Position numbers and translations under genes: made by a program. 37,563 nt of DNA from Thermoplasmata archaeon (GTDB lineage Archaea > Thermoplasmatota > Thermoplasmata > RBG-16-68-12). Each line of letters starts with the position of its first letter. Position 1 is the first letter of the stretch. A model generated the notes under the pieces. It was given only the letters and a program-made list of their open reading frames with translations, was not told the origin of the DNA and made no database searches. Of the stretch, positions 1-6,944 are shown piece after piece. The DNA is taken from NCBI GenBank assembly GCA_035632695.1, contig DASQGG010000109.1, forward strand, positions 1 through 37,563. Direction: 5' to 3'.

Positions 1-1
1 C

Positions 2-166
2 TGGGGCTCCTCGGGCGCGACGTCCTGGGGTGCCGCCATCGGGTGGTGGTTCCTCCTTGGTGGTGTTCTGTTCGGGATCCTTGGCGGTGTCTGGCCGTTC
101 CTGAAGAGCATGCGGCAGCCCATGGTCCGCGCTCCGCCGCCCCGCGAATGGCAGGTCGAGCGGTGA
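2..166 (+). CDS. C-terminal fragment of a membrane protein (cut by window edge)
   Basis: An open frame enters from the left edge and ends at TGA 164-166, leaving 54 visible residues. About residues 11-35 form one hydrophobic helix rich in Trp, Gly and Leu (AAIGWWFLLGGVLFGILGG is the core). A short Lys/Arg-containing tail follows and ends in a Pro-rich, charged stretch. This fits the last transmembrane segment of a small archaeal membrane protein with a cytoplasmic tail. No family can be named from so little. The frame has no stop before the edge and its amino-acid use fits a real helix, so I treat it as coding with moderate confidence. Confidence 0.5.
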   Translation, partial: WGSSGATSWGAAIGWWFLLGGVLFGILGGVWPFLKSMRQPMVRAPPPREWQVER

Positions 167-197
167 CGTCCATCCCGTAGGCCGTTGACACAAGGCT

Positions 198-228
198 CAT
201 ATAGCTCGCGTCAGATGTCTGTCAGACA
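198..228 (+). promoter_or_regulatory. TATA-like box with a start-site palindrome, upstream of the PRC-barrel gene
   Basis: CATATAG lies at 198-204. A perfect inverted repeat, TGTCTG-T-CAGACA, follows at 216-228, where the transcript would begin (about 24-28 bases downstream of the TATA). A palindrome over the start site is a usual place for a repressor. The TATA assignment and operator role are inference; the palindrome itself is exact. Confidence 0.4.
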
Positions 229-288
229 AAGGGATGGGATCCCAACGCGGCGGGGCCGCGGAGGGCCCTCGCCGATGCGGGTGATGGG

Positions 289-525
289 ATGAAGAAGTTC
301 GCAACCGAGCTCCGGGGGAAGACCGTCATGACGAACGACGGCCAGATCCTCGGGACGATCGACAATTTCATCGTGAACACGAAGAACGGAAAGCTGTCCG
401 ACGTCCTCGTCATGCCCGCCGAAAACGTCGGCGGCAAGGACTTCAAGACGGACCCCGAGGGCCGGTTCATCCTGCCCTTCAAGGGCATGCGGTCCGTGAA
501 AGACGTCGTCGTGATGACGCTCTAG
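289..525 (+). CDS. PRC-barrel domain protein
   Basis: This 78-residue protein has the length of the small stand-alone archaeal PRC-barrel proteins. The whole chain is one domain: an initial segment with LRGKTVMTNDGQILGTIDN, then strands (GKLSDVLVMP) and a terminal strand pair ending SVKDVVVMTL. The G-x-x-V and G-x-I-x-(D/N) pattern is typical of the family, whose members serve in RNA processing (RimM) and photosystem assembly, and as small archaeal proteins of unknown role. Start ATG 289 is preceded by GGTGAT at 280-285, a good archaeal Shine-Dalgarno match. The gene has its own promoter and a palindrome at 216-228. Its stop codon overlaps the end of the opposing 57-residue ORF. Confidence 0.85.
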   Translation: MKKFATELRGKTVMTNDGQILGTIDNFIVNTKNGKLSDVLVMPAENVGGKDFKTDPEGRFILPFKGMRSVKDVVVMTL

Positions 526-695
526 GCGCTCCCGGTCCGCTGTCCTCCGGTCAGCACCGCGATCGCGCGCTGCATCGCCGAGGGGTCCTCGAGGAGGGCC
601 TCGAGCACGGCTTCGATCAAGGCCTCCGTCGACCAGATCTCAATAAGGAGGTCGGGGTCCCGGTTAAGGGACCACTCGACCTTGGGCGGGTCCAC
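522..695 (-). CDS. Small hypothetical protein (57 aa), last gene of the flotillin operon
   Basis: A short frame starts at GTG 695, only 4 bases after the flotillin stop (TGA 702-700), and ends at TAG 524-522, overlapping the PRC-barrel stop on the other strand. The product is acidic, with a W-S-L-N-R-D-P-D segment near the N-terminus, then an amphipathic helix (about residues 16-35: LLIEIWSTEALIEAVLEALL) and a second helix (DPSAMQRAIAVLTGG). The helical, low-complexity-free composition and tight coupling to the upstream gene suggest it is real. No family is recognised. GAGGA overlaps the flotillin stop but lies very close to the GTG, so translational coupling is more likely than an independent ribosome site. 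Confidence 0.5.
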   Translation of the reverse strand: MDPPKVEWSLNRDPDLLIEIWSTEALIEAVLEALLEDPSAMQRAIAVLTGGQRTGSA

Positions 696-699
696 GTCC

Positions 700-2184
700 T
701 CACTTCGTGACGTCTTTCAGCTTCCCCGCCAGCTCCGTGAGGTCCATCCCGGTGAGGGCCTTGACCAGGGCCGGCGCCGTCGCGGCGATGTCCACGACGC
801 TGCCGACGAGCTGGGACGGTCCCCGTTCGCCCATGATGATGAGCTTCTGGGTCGTCTCGAGCGACTTCGCGGCGTTCTGGACGATCTCGGGCAGCTTCTC
901 CACGATGAGCTGGGTGACCGCGGCCTTGCCGTACTTCTCCCAAGCCTCCGCCTTGGCCTGCATCGCAGCGGCCTCGGCGAGCCCGGTGGCCTTGATCGCG
1001 TAGGCCTGGGCCTCGCCTTTGAGGCGGATGATGTCCGCCTCCGCGGTCCCTTCCTGACGGATGCGCTCGGCCTCGCCCATCGCCGTGCGGGCGAGGCGCT
1101 CCCGCTCGCCCTCGGCCACGAGGATCGCGCGTTCCTTCTCGCCTTCCGCGGTGATGATGAGCTTGCGCTTCTCGCCGTCCGCGGTCGCGGCAACGGCGTC
1201 GGCGGCCGCCTTCGCGGGGACCACCTGCGCGGCGGTCTGCTCCTGCTCGCGGCGCTTGACCTCCTGCTCCTGGACGAGGACCTCCTGTTCCTTCGCGCGG
1301 ATGTCGATCTTCCGCTGCTCGACGATGAGCTCCTGGTCCCGCTTGGCGGTCTGGAGCTGGAAGGCGATCTCCTTGTTCGCTCGCTCGAGTTCGACCGTGG
1401 CCTCGGATTGCTGCTTGATCACGTCCCGATCCCGGTGGTACTGGGCGACGTTCGCTTCGGCTTGGGCGTTCGCCTGTTCCGCCGCCTGGGCGGCGGTGGC
1501 CTCGGCGATGGTCGCCTCTCGGTTCGCGTTCGCCTTGCCGACCCGGGCGTCCCGCTTGACCTCCTCCGTCCTCTTCACCCCGAGGGCGTTCAGGTACCCC
1601 TGCGCATCCTCGATCTCCTTGATCACGAAGGACCGGATCTCGATGCCCATGTTCCGCAGGTCGTTGCCGGCCATGCCGAGGATCTTGGACGCGATCGCAT
1701 CCCGGTCCGAGTTGACCTCCTCGACGGTCAGCGTGGCGCACACGCCACGGACGTGGCCCTCAAGGGTCTTCAGCGCGATCTCGTCGACCTGCTGCTCCGT
1801 CTTCCCGAGCAGGTTCTCCGCGGCCGTGTTCAGCGTGGCCTCGTCCGAGGAGATCTTGACCTGGGCGACGGCCTTGATGTTGATCTTGGCCCCCGAGCGC
1901 TTGACGTCCGTGACGATGTCCGATACGACGAGGTCCAGGGTGCGGACGTCGAGGCGCAGCCACTCCACGGACTCGACGATGGGCACGATGAGCTTCGCGC
2001 CTCCCGATAGGACCTGGTATCCGCGGCCGCCCCGTCCCTTCTGCTTCTTCCCGAAGACGACCATGGCCATGTTCGGAGGGACCTTCTTGTACCGGCTCGC
2101 ATAGAGCAGGATAGCCGCAAAGACCACGATCACGATGCCCAAGATGACAAAGCTCAGAATCTCCTCGCCCGCCACAACAACCAC
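700..2184 (-). CDS. Flotillin-like SPFH/Band 7 membrane protein
   Basis: This 494-residue protein has flotillin architecture: one N-terminal transmembrane helix (about residues 8-30), a Band 7/SPFH domain (about 35-220), a long Ala/Glu/Lys/Arg coiled-coil region (about 225-410) and a hydrophobic C-terminal tail (about 450-494). Flotillins form oligomeric scaffolds in membrane microdomains. The gene lies 9 bases after the NfeD-like gene, the classic partner pair. The listed start is GTG 2184. A GTG three codons downstream (2175) has GAGGTGG five to six bases before it and may be the true start. It is followed at once by the 57-residue ORF. Specific function in this cell is unknown. Confidence 0.9.
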   Translation of the reverse strand: MVVVAGEEILSFVILGIVIVVFAAILLYASRYKKVPPNMAMVVFGKKQKGRGGRGYQVLSGGAKLIVPIVESVEWLRLDVRTLDLVVSDIVTDVKRSGAKINIKAVAQVKISSDEATLNTAAENLLGKTEQQVDEIALKTLEGHVRGVCATLTVEEVNSDRDAIASKILGMAGNDLRNMGIEIRSFVIKEIEDAQGYLNALGVKRTEEVKRDARVGKANANREATIAEATAAQAAEQANAQAEANVAQYHRDRDVIKQQSEATVELERANKEIAFQLQTAKRDQELIVEQRKIDIRAKEQEVLVQEQEVKRREQEQTAAQVVPAKAAADAVAATADGEKRKLIITAEGEKERAILVAEGERERLARTAMGEAERIRQEGTAEADIIRLKGEAQAYAIKATGLAEAAAMQAKAEAWEKYGKAAVTQLIVEKLPEIVQNAAKSLETTQKLIIMGERGPSQLVGSVVDIAATAPALVKALTGMDLTELAGKLKDVTK

Positions 2185-2193
2185 CTCTTCCTG

Positions 2194-2730
2194 TCACACC
2201 TTGTGTACCTTCACCGAGTTCCCCACGACGCTGTCCACCACCACGTGCTCGTCCGTCGTGATTTCGTGGTCGGCGATGGCCTGCAGCAGCGTCCGCCCGC
2301 GAGCCTCCGTAACCACGACGATCTGACCCGGCTGACCCGGTCGGATCGGGACCAAGACCTGGCCCTTGAACCCAACCAGCGTCTCGAGGTCGACCCTTGT
2401 CTCCGCTTGGGTCTTCACGAACACGTTGACCATGAGGACATACATGCCGGCGCCTACGAGCCCCGCGCACGCGGCGGCCAGGAGCGGCGTGAGGACGATG
2501 CCGTAGCCGAGGTACTCGAAGATCGTCCCGAACCCGCCGAACGCGGCCCCGAAGGACGAGATGATGGGCAGACTCAGCGGGCTCATGCCGCCGCCGATCT
2601 CGCCACCCACCCCCACGTCGTGGTCGAAATCAATCCCACCGATGTCCCCCAGGGCCATGACCAGGAAGAGCAGCACGATGAACGCGATCATGATCCAGGT
2701 GTACGGGCTCAGACCAAACAGCCATGCCAT
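2194..2730 (-). CDS. nfeD: NfeD-like membrane protein
   Basis: 178 residues. One transmembrane helix near the N-terminus (about residues 11-28) is followed by an acidic/glycine-rich loop (GGIDFDHDVGVGGEIGGG). A hydrophobic region at about 55-105 probably forms two more helices. The C-terminal soluble beta domain (about 115-178: ETLVGFKGQVLVPIRPGQPG... then HVVVDSVVGNSVKVHKV) has the OB-fold pattern of NfeD, in its short form without the ClpP-like protease. NfeD and SPFH proteins work as pairs in membrane organisation. ATG 2730 is chosen because it lies 4 bases after the zinc-ribbon stop and starts directly before the first helix. The frame stays open further upstream only through overlap with the previous gene. 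Confidence 0.85.
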   Translation of the reverse strand: MAWLFGLSPYTWIMIAFIVLLFLVMALGDIGGIDFDHDVGVGGEIGGGMSPLSLPIISSFGAAFGGFGTIFEYLGYGIVLTPLLAAACAGLVGAGMYVLMVNVFVKTQAETRVDLETLVGFKGQVLVPIRPGQPGQIVVVTEARGRTLLQAIADHEITTDEHVVVDSVVGNSVKVHKV

Positions 2731-2734
2731 GCTC

Positions 2735-3253
2735 TCAACGCTCCTCGGAACGCCGCCACTCGCGGGTGGCGGACGTCTGCTTCCTCGCGGGCAGTCGGAC
2801 GACCTCCGACCCTCCCTTCGCCTGCGCACCGCAGTTCCAGCAGAAGGCATCGCCGGCGTGGAGCTGGACACCGCAGAACGTGCAGTAGGCCACGCTCGGC
2901 TTCGCGGGCGCGGCCTTCCGGGGCGCGGATGCCGGCGGGCTCGAGGCGGGCGCCGCACCACCTCGCGGCGGCGCGCGGGGAGGGGCAGGCGGGGGCGATG
3001 TGGGCGGGCCCTCGAACACCGTGCCGCACTCGTTGCAACTAGTGGCATCGGGGGAAACGAGTGCACCGCAGATGGGACAGATGTATCCCCGGAACACGAC
3101 GCCCCGCTGCCCGAATCCCAGGTCGCGGTTCGGCTGGAACTCCAGCTCCCGCGAGGGCGGGAAGTCCAGGGGGCGGCCCGAATCGAACTCGAGCGGCCGT
3201 GCGGAGTCGAACTCGAGCTTCCGGCTCGGGTCGAAGTTCAGGTATCCCGCCAT
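2735..3253 (-). CDS. Double zinc-ribbon protein with N-terminal octapeptide repeats
   Basis: 172 residues in three parts. Residues 5-47 are about five to six imperfect octapeptides of pattern L-x-F-D/P-x-x-R-x (LNFDPSRK, LEFDSARP, LEFDSGRP, LDFPPSRE, LEFQPNRD). A first zinc ribbon (CPICG...CNECG) lies near 59-76. A Pro/Ala-rich linker of about 40 residues follows, then a second ribbon (CTFCG...CWNCG) near 123-142 and a basic tail. It has no membrane segment or enzyme motif, so an adaptor or scaffold role is likely. It is the first gene of the operon with NfeD and flotillin, with 4 bases to the next start. A TATA-like box lies at 3291-3300, and a GGAG-rich stretch precedes ATG 3253. Confidence 0.8.
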   Translation of the reverse strand: MAGYLNFDPSRKLEFDSARPLEFDSGRPLDFPPSRELEFQPNRDLGFGQRGVVFRGYICPICGALVSPDATSCNECGTVFEGPPTSPPPAPPRAPPRGGAAPASSPPASAPRKAAPAKPSVAYCTFCGVQLHAGDAFCWNCGAQAKGGSEVVRLPARKQTSATREWRRSEER

Positions 3254-3290
3254 GTCCCTCCACTCCCGAGGAACTATGGGGGGCTCTGAA

Positions 3291-3300
3291 ATGATATAGG
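3291..3300 (-). promoter_or_regulatory. TATA-like box of the zinc-ribbon/NfeD/flotillin operon
   Basis: On the minus strand the sequence reads CCTATATCAT at 3300-3291, in otherwise G+C-rich DNA. Transcription would start near 3270, leaving a leader of about 17 bases that contains GGAG motifs before ATG 3253. Confidence 0.5.
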
Positions 3301-3329
3301 TTTGGTAGGAACTCCCTTTATTCCGGAGC

Positions 3330-3788
3330 CTAGGGAAGAACTCGCCGCTCCTCCTTCACCACATTGAGGACCACCTGGGTGTACGTGTTCTCGACGTATT
3401 CCATGGATCCGAGCCGTTTGATGAACCCGTCGAGCTCCCGCGTGCTCTTGAGCCGGACGACGAGGATGGAGTCCCACTCTCCCGTGACGTCGAACACGGG
3501 GCTCACGCGGTCGTCCTTCGCAATGCGTCGCTGGTCCTCGAGGAGTTTCCCCTTGTGAATCTTGACCCCGACGACCGCCAGGACGTCGAACCCAATCTTG
3601 GACTCGTCGATCAGGGGCGCGTAGCCCGTGATCACGCCCTCGGACTCGAGTTTCCGGACTCGGTTGGAGACCGTGCTGATGCTCGCATCGACCTCCCTGG
3701 CAATGTCCCGGTAGGATTTCCGCGCATCCTGGTTCAAGAGCGCGAGGATCCGCAGGTCGAGCTCGTCCAGCTTCACCATGGGGGTCAT
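3330..3788 (-). CDS. Lrp/AsnC-family transcriptional regulator
   Basis: 152 residues, the usual length for the family. A winged helix-turn-helix spans about residues 7-58 (LDLRILALLNQDARKSYRDI, then STVSNRVRKLESEGVITGY). A RAM ligand-binding domain at about 65-145 carries the GEWDSILVVRL and YVENTYTQVVL strands. Family members form dimers to octamers and sense amino acids. It is transcribed away from glutamine synthetase at 4032, with 243 bases between, so control of that gene and of itself is the natural inference. ATG 3779 (MVKLDELDL) is an equally good start. Two CGTTCAAATG repeats in the intergenic region are possible binding sites. Confidence 0.92.
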   Translation of the reverse strand: MTPMVKLDELDLRILALLNQDARKSYRDIAREVDASISTVSNRVRKLESEGVITGYAPLIDESKIGFDVLAVVGVKIHKGKLLEDQRRIAKDDRVSPVFDVTGEWDSILVVRLKSTRELDGFIKRLGSMEYVENTYTQVVLNVVKEERRVLP

Positions 3789-3834
3789 GGCCGTCGCCCC
3801 GGGAAGGGCACCCCGGGCAATAGGTTAGCGGTGC

Positions 3835-3945
3835 CGTTCAAATGCTCGACATCGGGCCTGCGGTACGCCTGAGAACGCAACATTGTCTCACGTATCCGTT
3901 TCATATCGTTCAAATGTCCGGTACTACAACCTAACCATTTAAGTA
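3835..3945 (+). promoter_or_regulatory. lrp-glnA intergenic control region: 10-bp direct repeats and TATA box
   Basis: CGTTCAAATG occurs twice in direct orientation, at 3835-3844 and 3907-3916, 72 bases apart. This is nearly seven helical turns, so both copies face the same side of the DNA. The second copy lies just upstream of a TATA-like box, TTTAAGTA at 3938-3945, for the rightward glutamine synthetase. The placement fits operators for an oligomeric Lrp-type protein. The repeat is seen directly; the regulator assignment is inference. Confidence 0.4.
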
Positions 3946-3966
3946 TGTAGCACTTCTATTGAACGG

Positions 3967-4026
3967 ACCGGCAGGACGGAGCTTTTCGTCCGGCCGAAAC
4001 CCCTTCCGGGGGTTCCGAAGGGAGGA
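3967..4026 (+). promoter_or_regulatory. Structured 5' leader of glutamine synthetase
   Basis: If transcription starts near 3968-3972, the leader is about 60 bases long, unlike most genes here. It can fold into two short hairpins: GGACG-N8-CGTCC around 3974-3993, and AACCCC-TTCC-GGGGTT-like pairing around 4000-4016. GGGAGGA follows, a strong ribosome site six bases before ATG 4032. This could be a translational control element, but it does not match a riboswitch class that I recognise. Confidence 0.3.
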
Positions 4027-4031
4027 AGCGA

Positions 4032-5486
4032 ATGGCGGCCAAGAAGACAACCAGCGTAGACACCGTGCTGAAACGGATCCAGGCAGAGAAGATCCGCTGG
4101 ATCGATCTGCAGTTCGTGGACTTGGTGGGCGGACTCCAACACATCACGATCCCGTCGACGTCGATCGGCGCCGAGGACTTCAAGCGCGGCATCGGGAAGC
4201 TGGACGGCTCGTCGATCAAGGGCTTCAAGGAAATCCACGAGTCGGACATGGTCATGAAGCCCGATCCAGCCACGTTCGCGATTCTTCCGTGGTACGATGG
4301 GGAGCACCGGACCGCCCGGATGATCGTCGACGTGTACGAGGGCGGCACGTACGAGCGCTTCACGCGCGACTCCCGGTTCATCGCGCAGAAGGCCGTCCAG
4401 TATGCGAAGGACTCCGGGTACGACACGACCTACTGGGGCCCCGAGATTGAGTTCTTCGTGTTTGACGGCATCCGGCTCACGCCGACCCCGGACCACGCGC
4501 GGAACCCTTGGTCCGGCGCCGGCTACGAGATCCTGAGCCGCGAGGCCCCGTGGCACGAGAACGGCGGCAAGGACTTCCCCATCCGGTTCAAGGAAGGGTA
4601 CTATCCGGCGCCGCCCCTGGACAGTCTCGTGGACTTCCGGAACGAGGCCTGCCGCATCCTGATCGACGACTTCGGCATGACGCTGGACGCCCACCACCAC
4701 GAGGTGGCGACCGCGGGCCAGTGCGAGATCGACATGCGGTACACGGAGCTCGTGCCCCAGGCGGACAACTGCGTCACGTATCGCTATGTGATGAAGATGG
4801 TCGCGCACCGGATGGGCATGATGGCCACGTTCATGCCCAAACCGATCTTCGGCGACAACGCGAGCGGAATGCACGTCCACCAGAGCGTCTGGACCAAGGG
4901 CAAGAACATGATGTACGACCCGGACGACACGTACGCGGAGATCAGCCAGACGTGCCGCTACTACATCGGCGGGCTGATGGACCACGCCCCATCCCTCTGC
5001 GCGTTCACCAACCCGACGACGAACTCGTACCGCCGGCTCGTGCCCGGGTACGAGGCCCCTGTGTTCATCGCGTGGTCCAAGCGGAACCGCAGCGCGAACA
5101 TCCGCATCCCCATGTACTACAGCGGGATCGAGGCGGCGAAGCGTCTGGAGTACCGGACGCCGGACCCCTCGTGCAACCCGTACCTCGCGTTCGCTGCGTG
5201 CCTATCCGCGGGCCTCGACGGGATCAAGCGGAAGATTGACCCCGGCAACCCCGTGGACGAGGACCTCTACCACCTGAGCGCGTCGAAGCGCAAGTCCCTC
5301 GGCGTGCGCGAACTCCCCGGTTCCCTCAAGGAGTCCGTGGAACACCTCCAAACGGACTACATGTTCCTGAAGACCGTGTTCAGCCAGGACTTCCTCGAGA
5401 AGTACGAGGAGCTCAAGCTCGACGAGCACCTCCAGACCTCGCTGCGACCCTCGCCGTACGAGTTCTACCGGTACATGGACGCCTAG
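4032..5486 (+). CDS. glnA: Glutamine synthetase, type I (first paralogue, 484 aa)
   Basis: It ligates glutamate and ammonia with ATP to make glutamine. Active-site motifs are complete: latch DGSS at 58-61, metal site GPEIEFF at 136-142, HHHEVATAGQCEID at 221-234, HVHQS at 281-285, the glutamate/ATP loop NSYRRLVPGYEAP at 331-343, RIP at 358-360 and EYRTPDPSCNPY at 373-384. It is about 40 residues longer than the second copy at 6945. The extra length lies mostly in a 145-195 insertion (NPWSGAGYEILSREAPWHEN region) and in the N-terminus. No typical tyrosine adenylylation motif is obvious. The start has GGGAGGA six bases upstream. Position beside an Lrp regulator suggests nitrogen-responsive expression. 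Confidence 0.96.
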   Translation: MAAKKTTSVDTVLKRIQAEKIRWIDLQFVDLVGGLQHITIPSTSIGAEDFKRGIGKLDGSSIKGFKEIHESDMVMKPDPATFAILPWYDGEHRTARMIVDVYEGGTYERFTRDSRFIAQKAVQYAKDSGYDTTYWGPEIEFFVFDGIRLTPTPDHARNPWSGAGYEILSREAPWHENGGKDFPIRFKEGYYPAPPLDSLVDFRNEACRILIDDFGMTLDAHHHEVATAGQCEIDMRYTELVPQADNCVTYRYVMKMVAHRMGMMATFMPKPIFGDNASGMHVHQSVWTKGKNMMYDPDDTYAEISQTCRYYIGGLMDHAPSLCAFTNPTTNSYRRLVPGYEAPVFIAWSKRNRSANIRIPMYYSGIEAAKRLEYRTPDPSCNPYLAFAACLSAGLDGIKRKIDPGNPVDEDLYHLSASKRKSLGVRELPGSLKESVEHLQTDYMFLKTVFSQDFLEKYEELKLDEHLQTSLRPSPYEFYRYMDA

Positions 5487-5521
5487 GCACGTCCGGCGCG
5501 AACCCGTTCGGGACAGGCTGA

Positions 5522-5695
5522 AATAGGTCGTCGCCTCATGCGAGCCGCGAGGCCGGGCCCGCGGGCCCCCGTAGGCCGCCCGGGTCTCGGCCTGGGGATG
5601 GCAGCACGCGCTACCCGTCGATCCGAGTCGCGATCGTAGCGAGCCTCGGCTGTCTCATCCTCTGGATCGCCTCCTCCCTCGCGCGAGCGTGGGCC
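5522..5695 (+). other. In-frame coding extension without a start codon, ahead of the 5696 membrane protein
   Basis: The frame of the next gene stays open upstream to a TGA at 5519-5521. From about 5621 it encodes IRVAIVASLGCLILWIASSL, a clear transmembrane helix running straight into the annotated protein. No ATG, GTG or TTG exists in this frame between 5522 and 5695. ATG codons at 5538 and 5598 lie in another frame. A single-base indel between one of these and about 5620 would join them to the helix. The GC runs at 5551-5570 are a likely place for an error. Confidence 0.5.
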
Positions 5696-6877
5696 GTGGT
5701 GGCCGGCCAGGCCGTCCTGGTCGCCCCCCTGTCGGGCGCGGAGTGGGGGCTGTACCTCCCGGCCCTCGGGTTCGTCGGCCTCATGATCATGGGGATGGCC
5801 CAGCAGTTTGTCCCCCTGTATTCGGGGCGGGAGATGTGGAGCGGGCGTGGTGCGCTCGTGCAAATCGCCGCGTCCGTCGCAGGCGTCTCGTTGATCGTGC
5901 TCAGCCCGTGGGTCAGCCCGGTCCTGGAGTCAATGGGCCTGGGTCTCTGGCTGCTCGGCACGCTCTTGTTCCTCGTCTGGATTCTGAAGACCGTCCGATC
6001 CCCCAAGGTCGCTGCGGGGCCCCAAGGCAAACATCCTGGGTTCCACACGATGGATCGACTTGGGATTCCGATGACGAGCGCTGCGGTGGTCTACCTGATT
6101 GCGGCGTCCACGGGGTTCCTCCTTGCCTCGCCCCCAGGCGCGCCGCTCGTTCCGATCGCCGCGGACCGCTGGTTCTCCTTCTTCCACCTGTATACCTTGG
6201 GCTTCATCCTCCTCATGGTCTTTGGCGTGGGCTTCCACCTCTTCCCCCGGTTTGCGGACGCCGTCCCGGATCTGCGGGTCGCGAAGGTCATCGTGGCCAT
6301 GGCGCTGCCGGGACCCGCGCTCGTCGCGCTGACGATGCCGTTCCTGGACGACCCCTCCGTGGAGGTCGTCTTCGCCGTATTCGCGGTGTTCGAGGCGGTG
6401 GCCGCTATCCTGTTCGCTCTCACCATCCTGAGCCTCTGGCTCCGGAGCGAGCACCGACGCCCGGCCTCCATGTTCACGGCGACCTCCGGCTTGTGGCTCA
6501 TCCTCGGGGTGGCGTTCGCGAGCCTGTTCGGCATTGCACCCAACACGACCCTGGAATGGGTGCCGGTCCACGGGTGGATCAACCTCTTCGGCTTTGCGGG
6601 CTTCGAGATCTTCGGGGTGACGCACGAGGTCTTGCCGCCCTTCACGTCCATGGGCCTGAAGGTCTCCCGCCGCGTGACACGCGTGGATTTCGTCCTTGCG
6701 AACGCGGGTCTCGCGCTCGTGGTCCTCTCGTTCGCGGCCGCGTTCGCAGGCAACGCCTTGACGGGGGACATCTTGGGCATTGGCGGCTTGGTGGTCCTCC
6801 TCGCGATGGTGCTCCTCTACGGATGGGGCACGGCGTACGCCCTGTTCGGAATCGTGCACCCTCGCCCGACGAAGTAA
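5696..6877 (+). CDS. Polytopic membrane protein resembling heme-copper oxidase subunit I / NnrS
   Basis: 393 residues from GTG 5696, with about 11-12 predicted transmembrane helices and short loops. Two helices carry the pattern seen in heme-copper oxidase-like proteins: FFHLYTLGFILLMVFGVGFH then LFPRF near residues 160-185, and VHGWINLFGFAGFEIFGVTH then EVLPPF near 285-310. In such proteins these histidines bind heme or metal. An earlier equivalent (LYLPALGFVGLMIMGMAQQF) lacks the leading His. No CuB or proton-channel signature is complete, so it is probably not a true oxidase. A heme-binding or NO-response role like NnrS is possible. The true N-terminus probably includes one more helix upstream. 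It lies between two glutamine synthetases, but no functional link is evident. Confidence 0.75.
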   Translation: MVAGQAVLVAPLSGAEWGLYLPALGFVGLMIMGMAQQFVPLYSGREMWSGRGALVQIAASVAGVSLIVLSPWVSPVLESMGLGLWLLGTLLFLVWILKTVRSPKVAAGPQGKHPGFHTMDRLGIPMTSAAVVYLIAASTGFLLASPPGAPLVPIAADRWFSFFHLYTLGFILLMVFGVGFHLFPRFADAVPDLRVAKVIVAMALPGPALVALTMPFLDDPSVEVVFAVFAVFEAVAAILFALTILSLWLRSEHRRPASMFTATSGLWLILGVAFASLFGIAPNTTLEWVPVHGWINLFGFAGFEIFGVTHEVLPPFTSMGLKVSRRVTRVDFVLANAGLALVVLSFAAAFAGNALTGDILGIGGLVVLLAMVLLYGWGTAYALFGIVHPRPTK

Positions 6878-6895
6878 GGACGACTCGAAGAGAAC

Positions 6896-6903
6896 CTTTA
6901 TGG
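6896..6903 (+). promoter_or_regulatory. TATA-like box of the second glutamine synthetase
   Basis: CCTTTATG at 6896-6903 would place the transcript start near 6926. The leader of about 19 bases contains GGAGGGTGGGG directly before ATG 6945. The second glutamine synthetase therefore has its own promoter and need not be co-transcribed with the membrane protein. Confidence 0.45.
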
Positions 6904-6944
6904 ACCGCCCATCCATCGCGCGTCGGAAATCCGGGAGGGTGGGG

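Noticed and set aside
682-2010. Long open frame on the plus strand opposite flotillin
   Set aside because: It is a GC-rich antisense shadow, with Arg/Leu/Asp-heavy composition and no domain pattern. The minus strand encodes a clear SPFH protein.
3990-4026. NrpR-type operator (GGAA-N-TTCC) in the glutamine synthetase leader
   Set aside because: TTCC and GGAA are present only in orientations and spacings that do not make the known palindrome.
3939-4985. 348-codon minus-strand frame opposite glutamine synthetase
   Set aside because: The composition (Val/Arg/His/Asp repeats) is typical of antisense to a high-GC gene; the plus strand carries all glutamine synthetase motifs.
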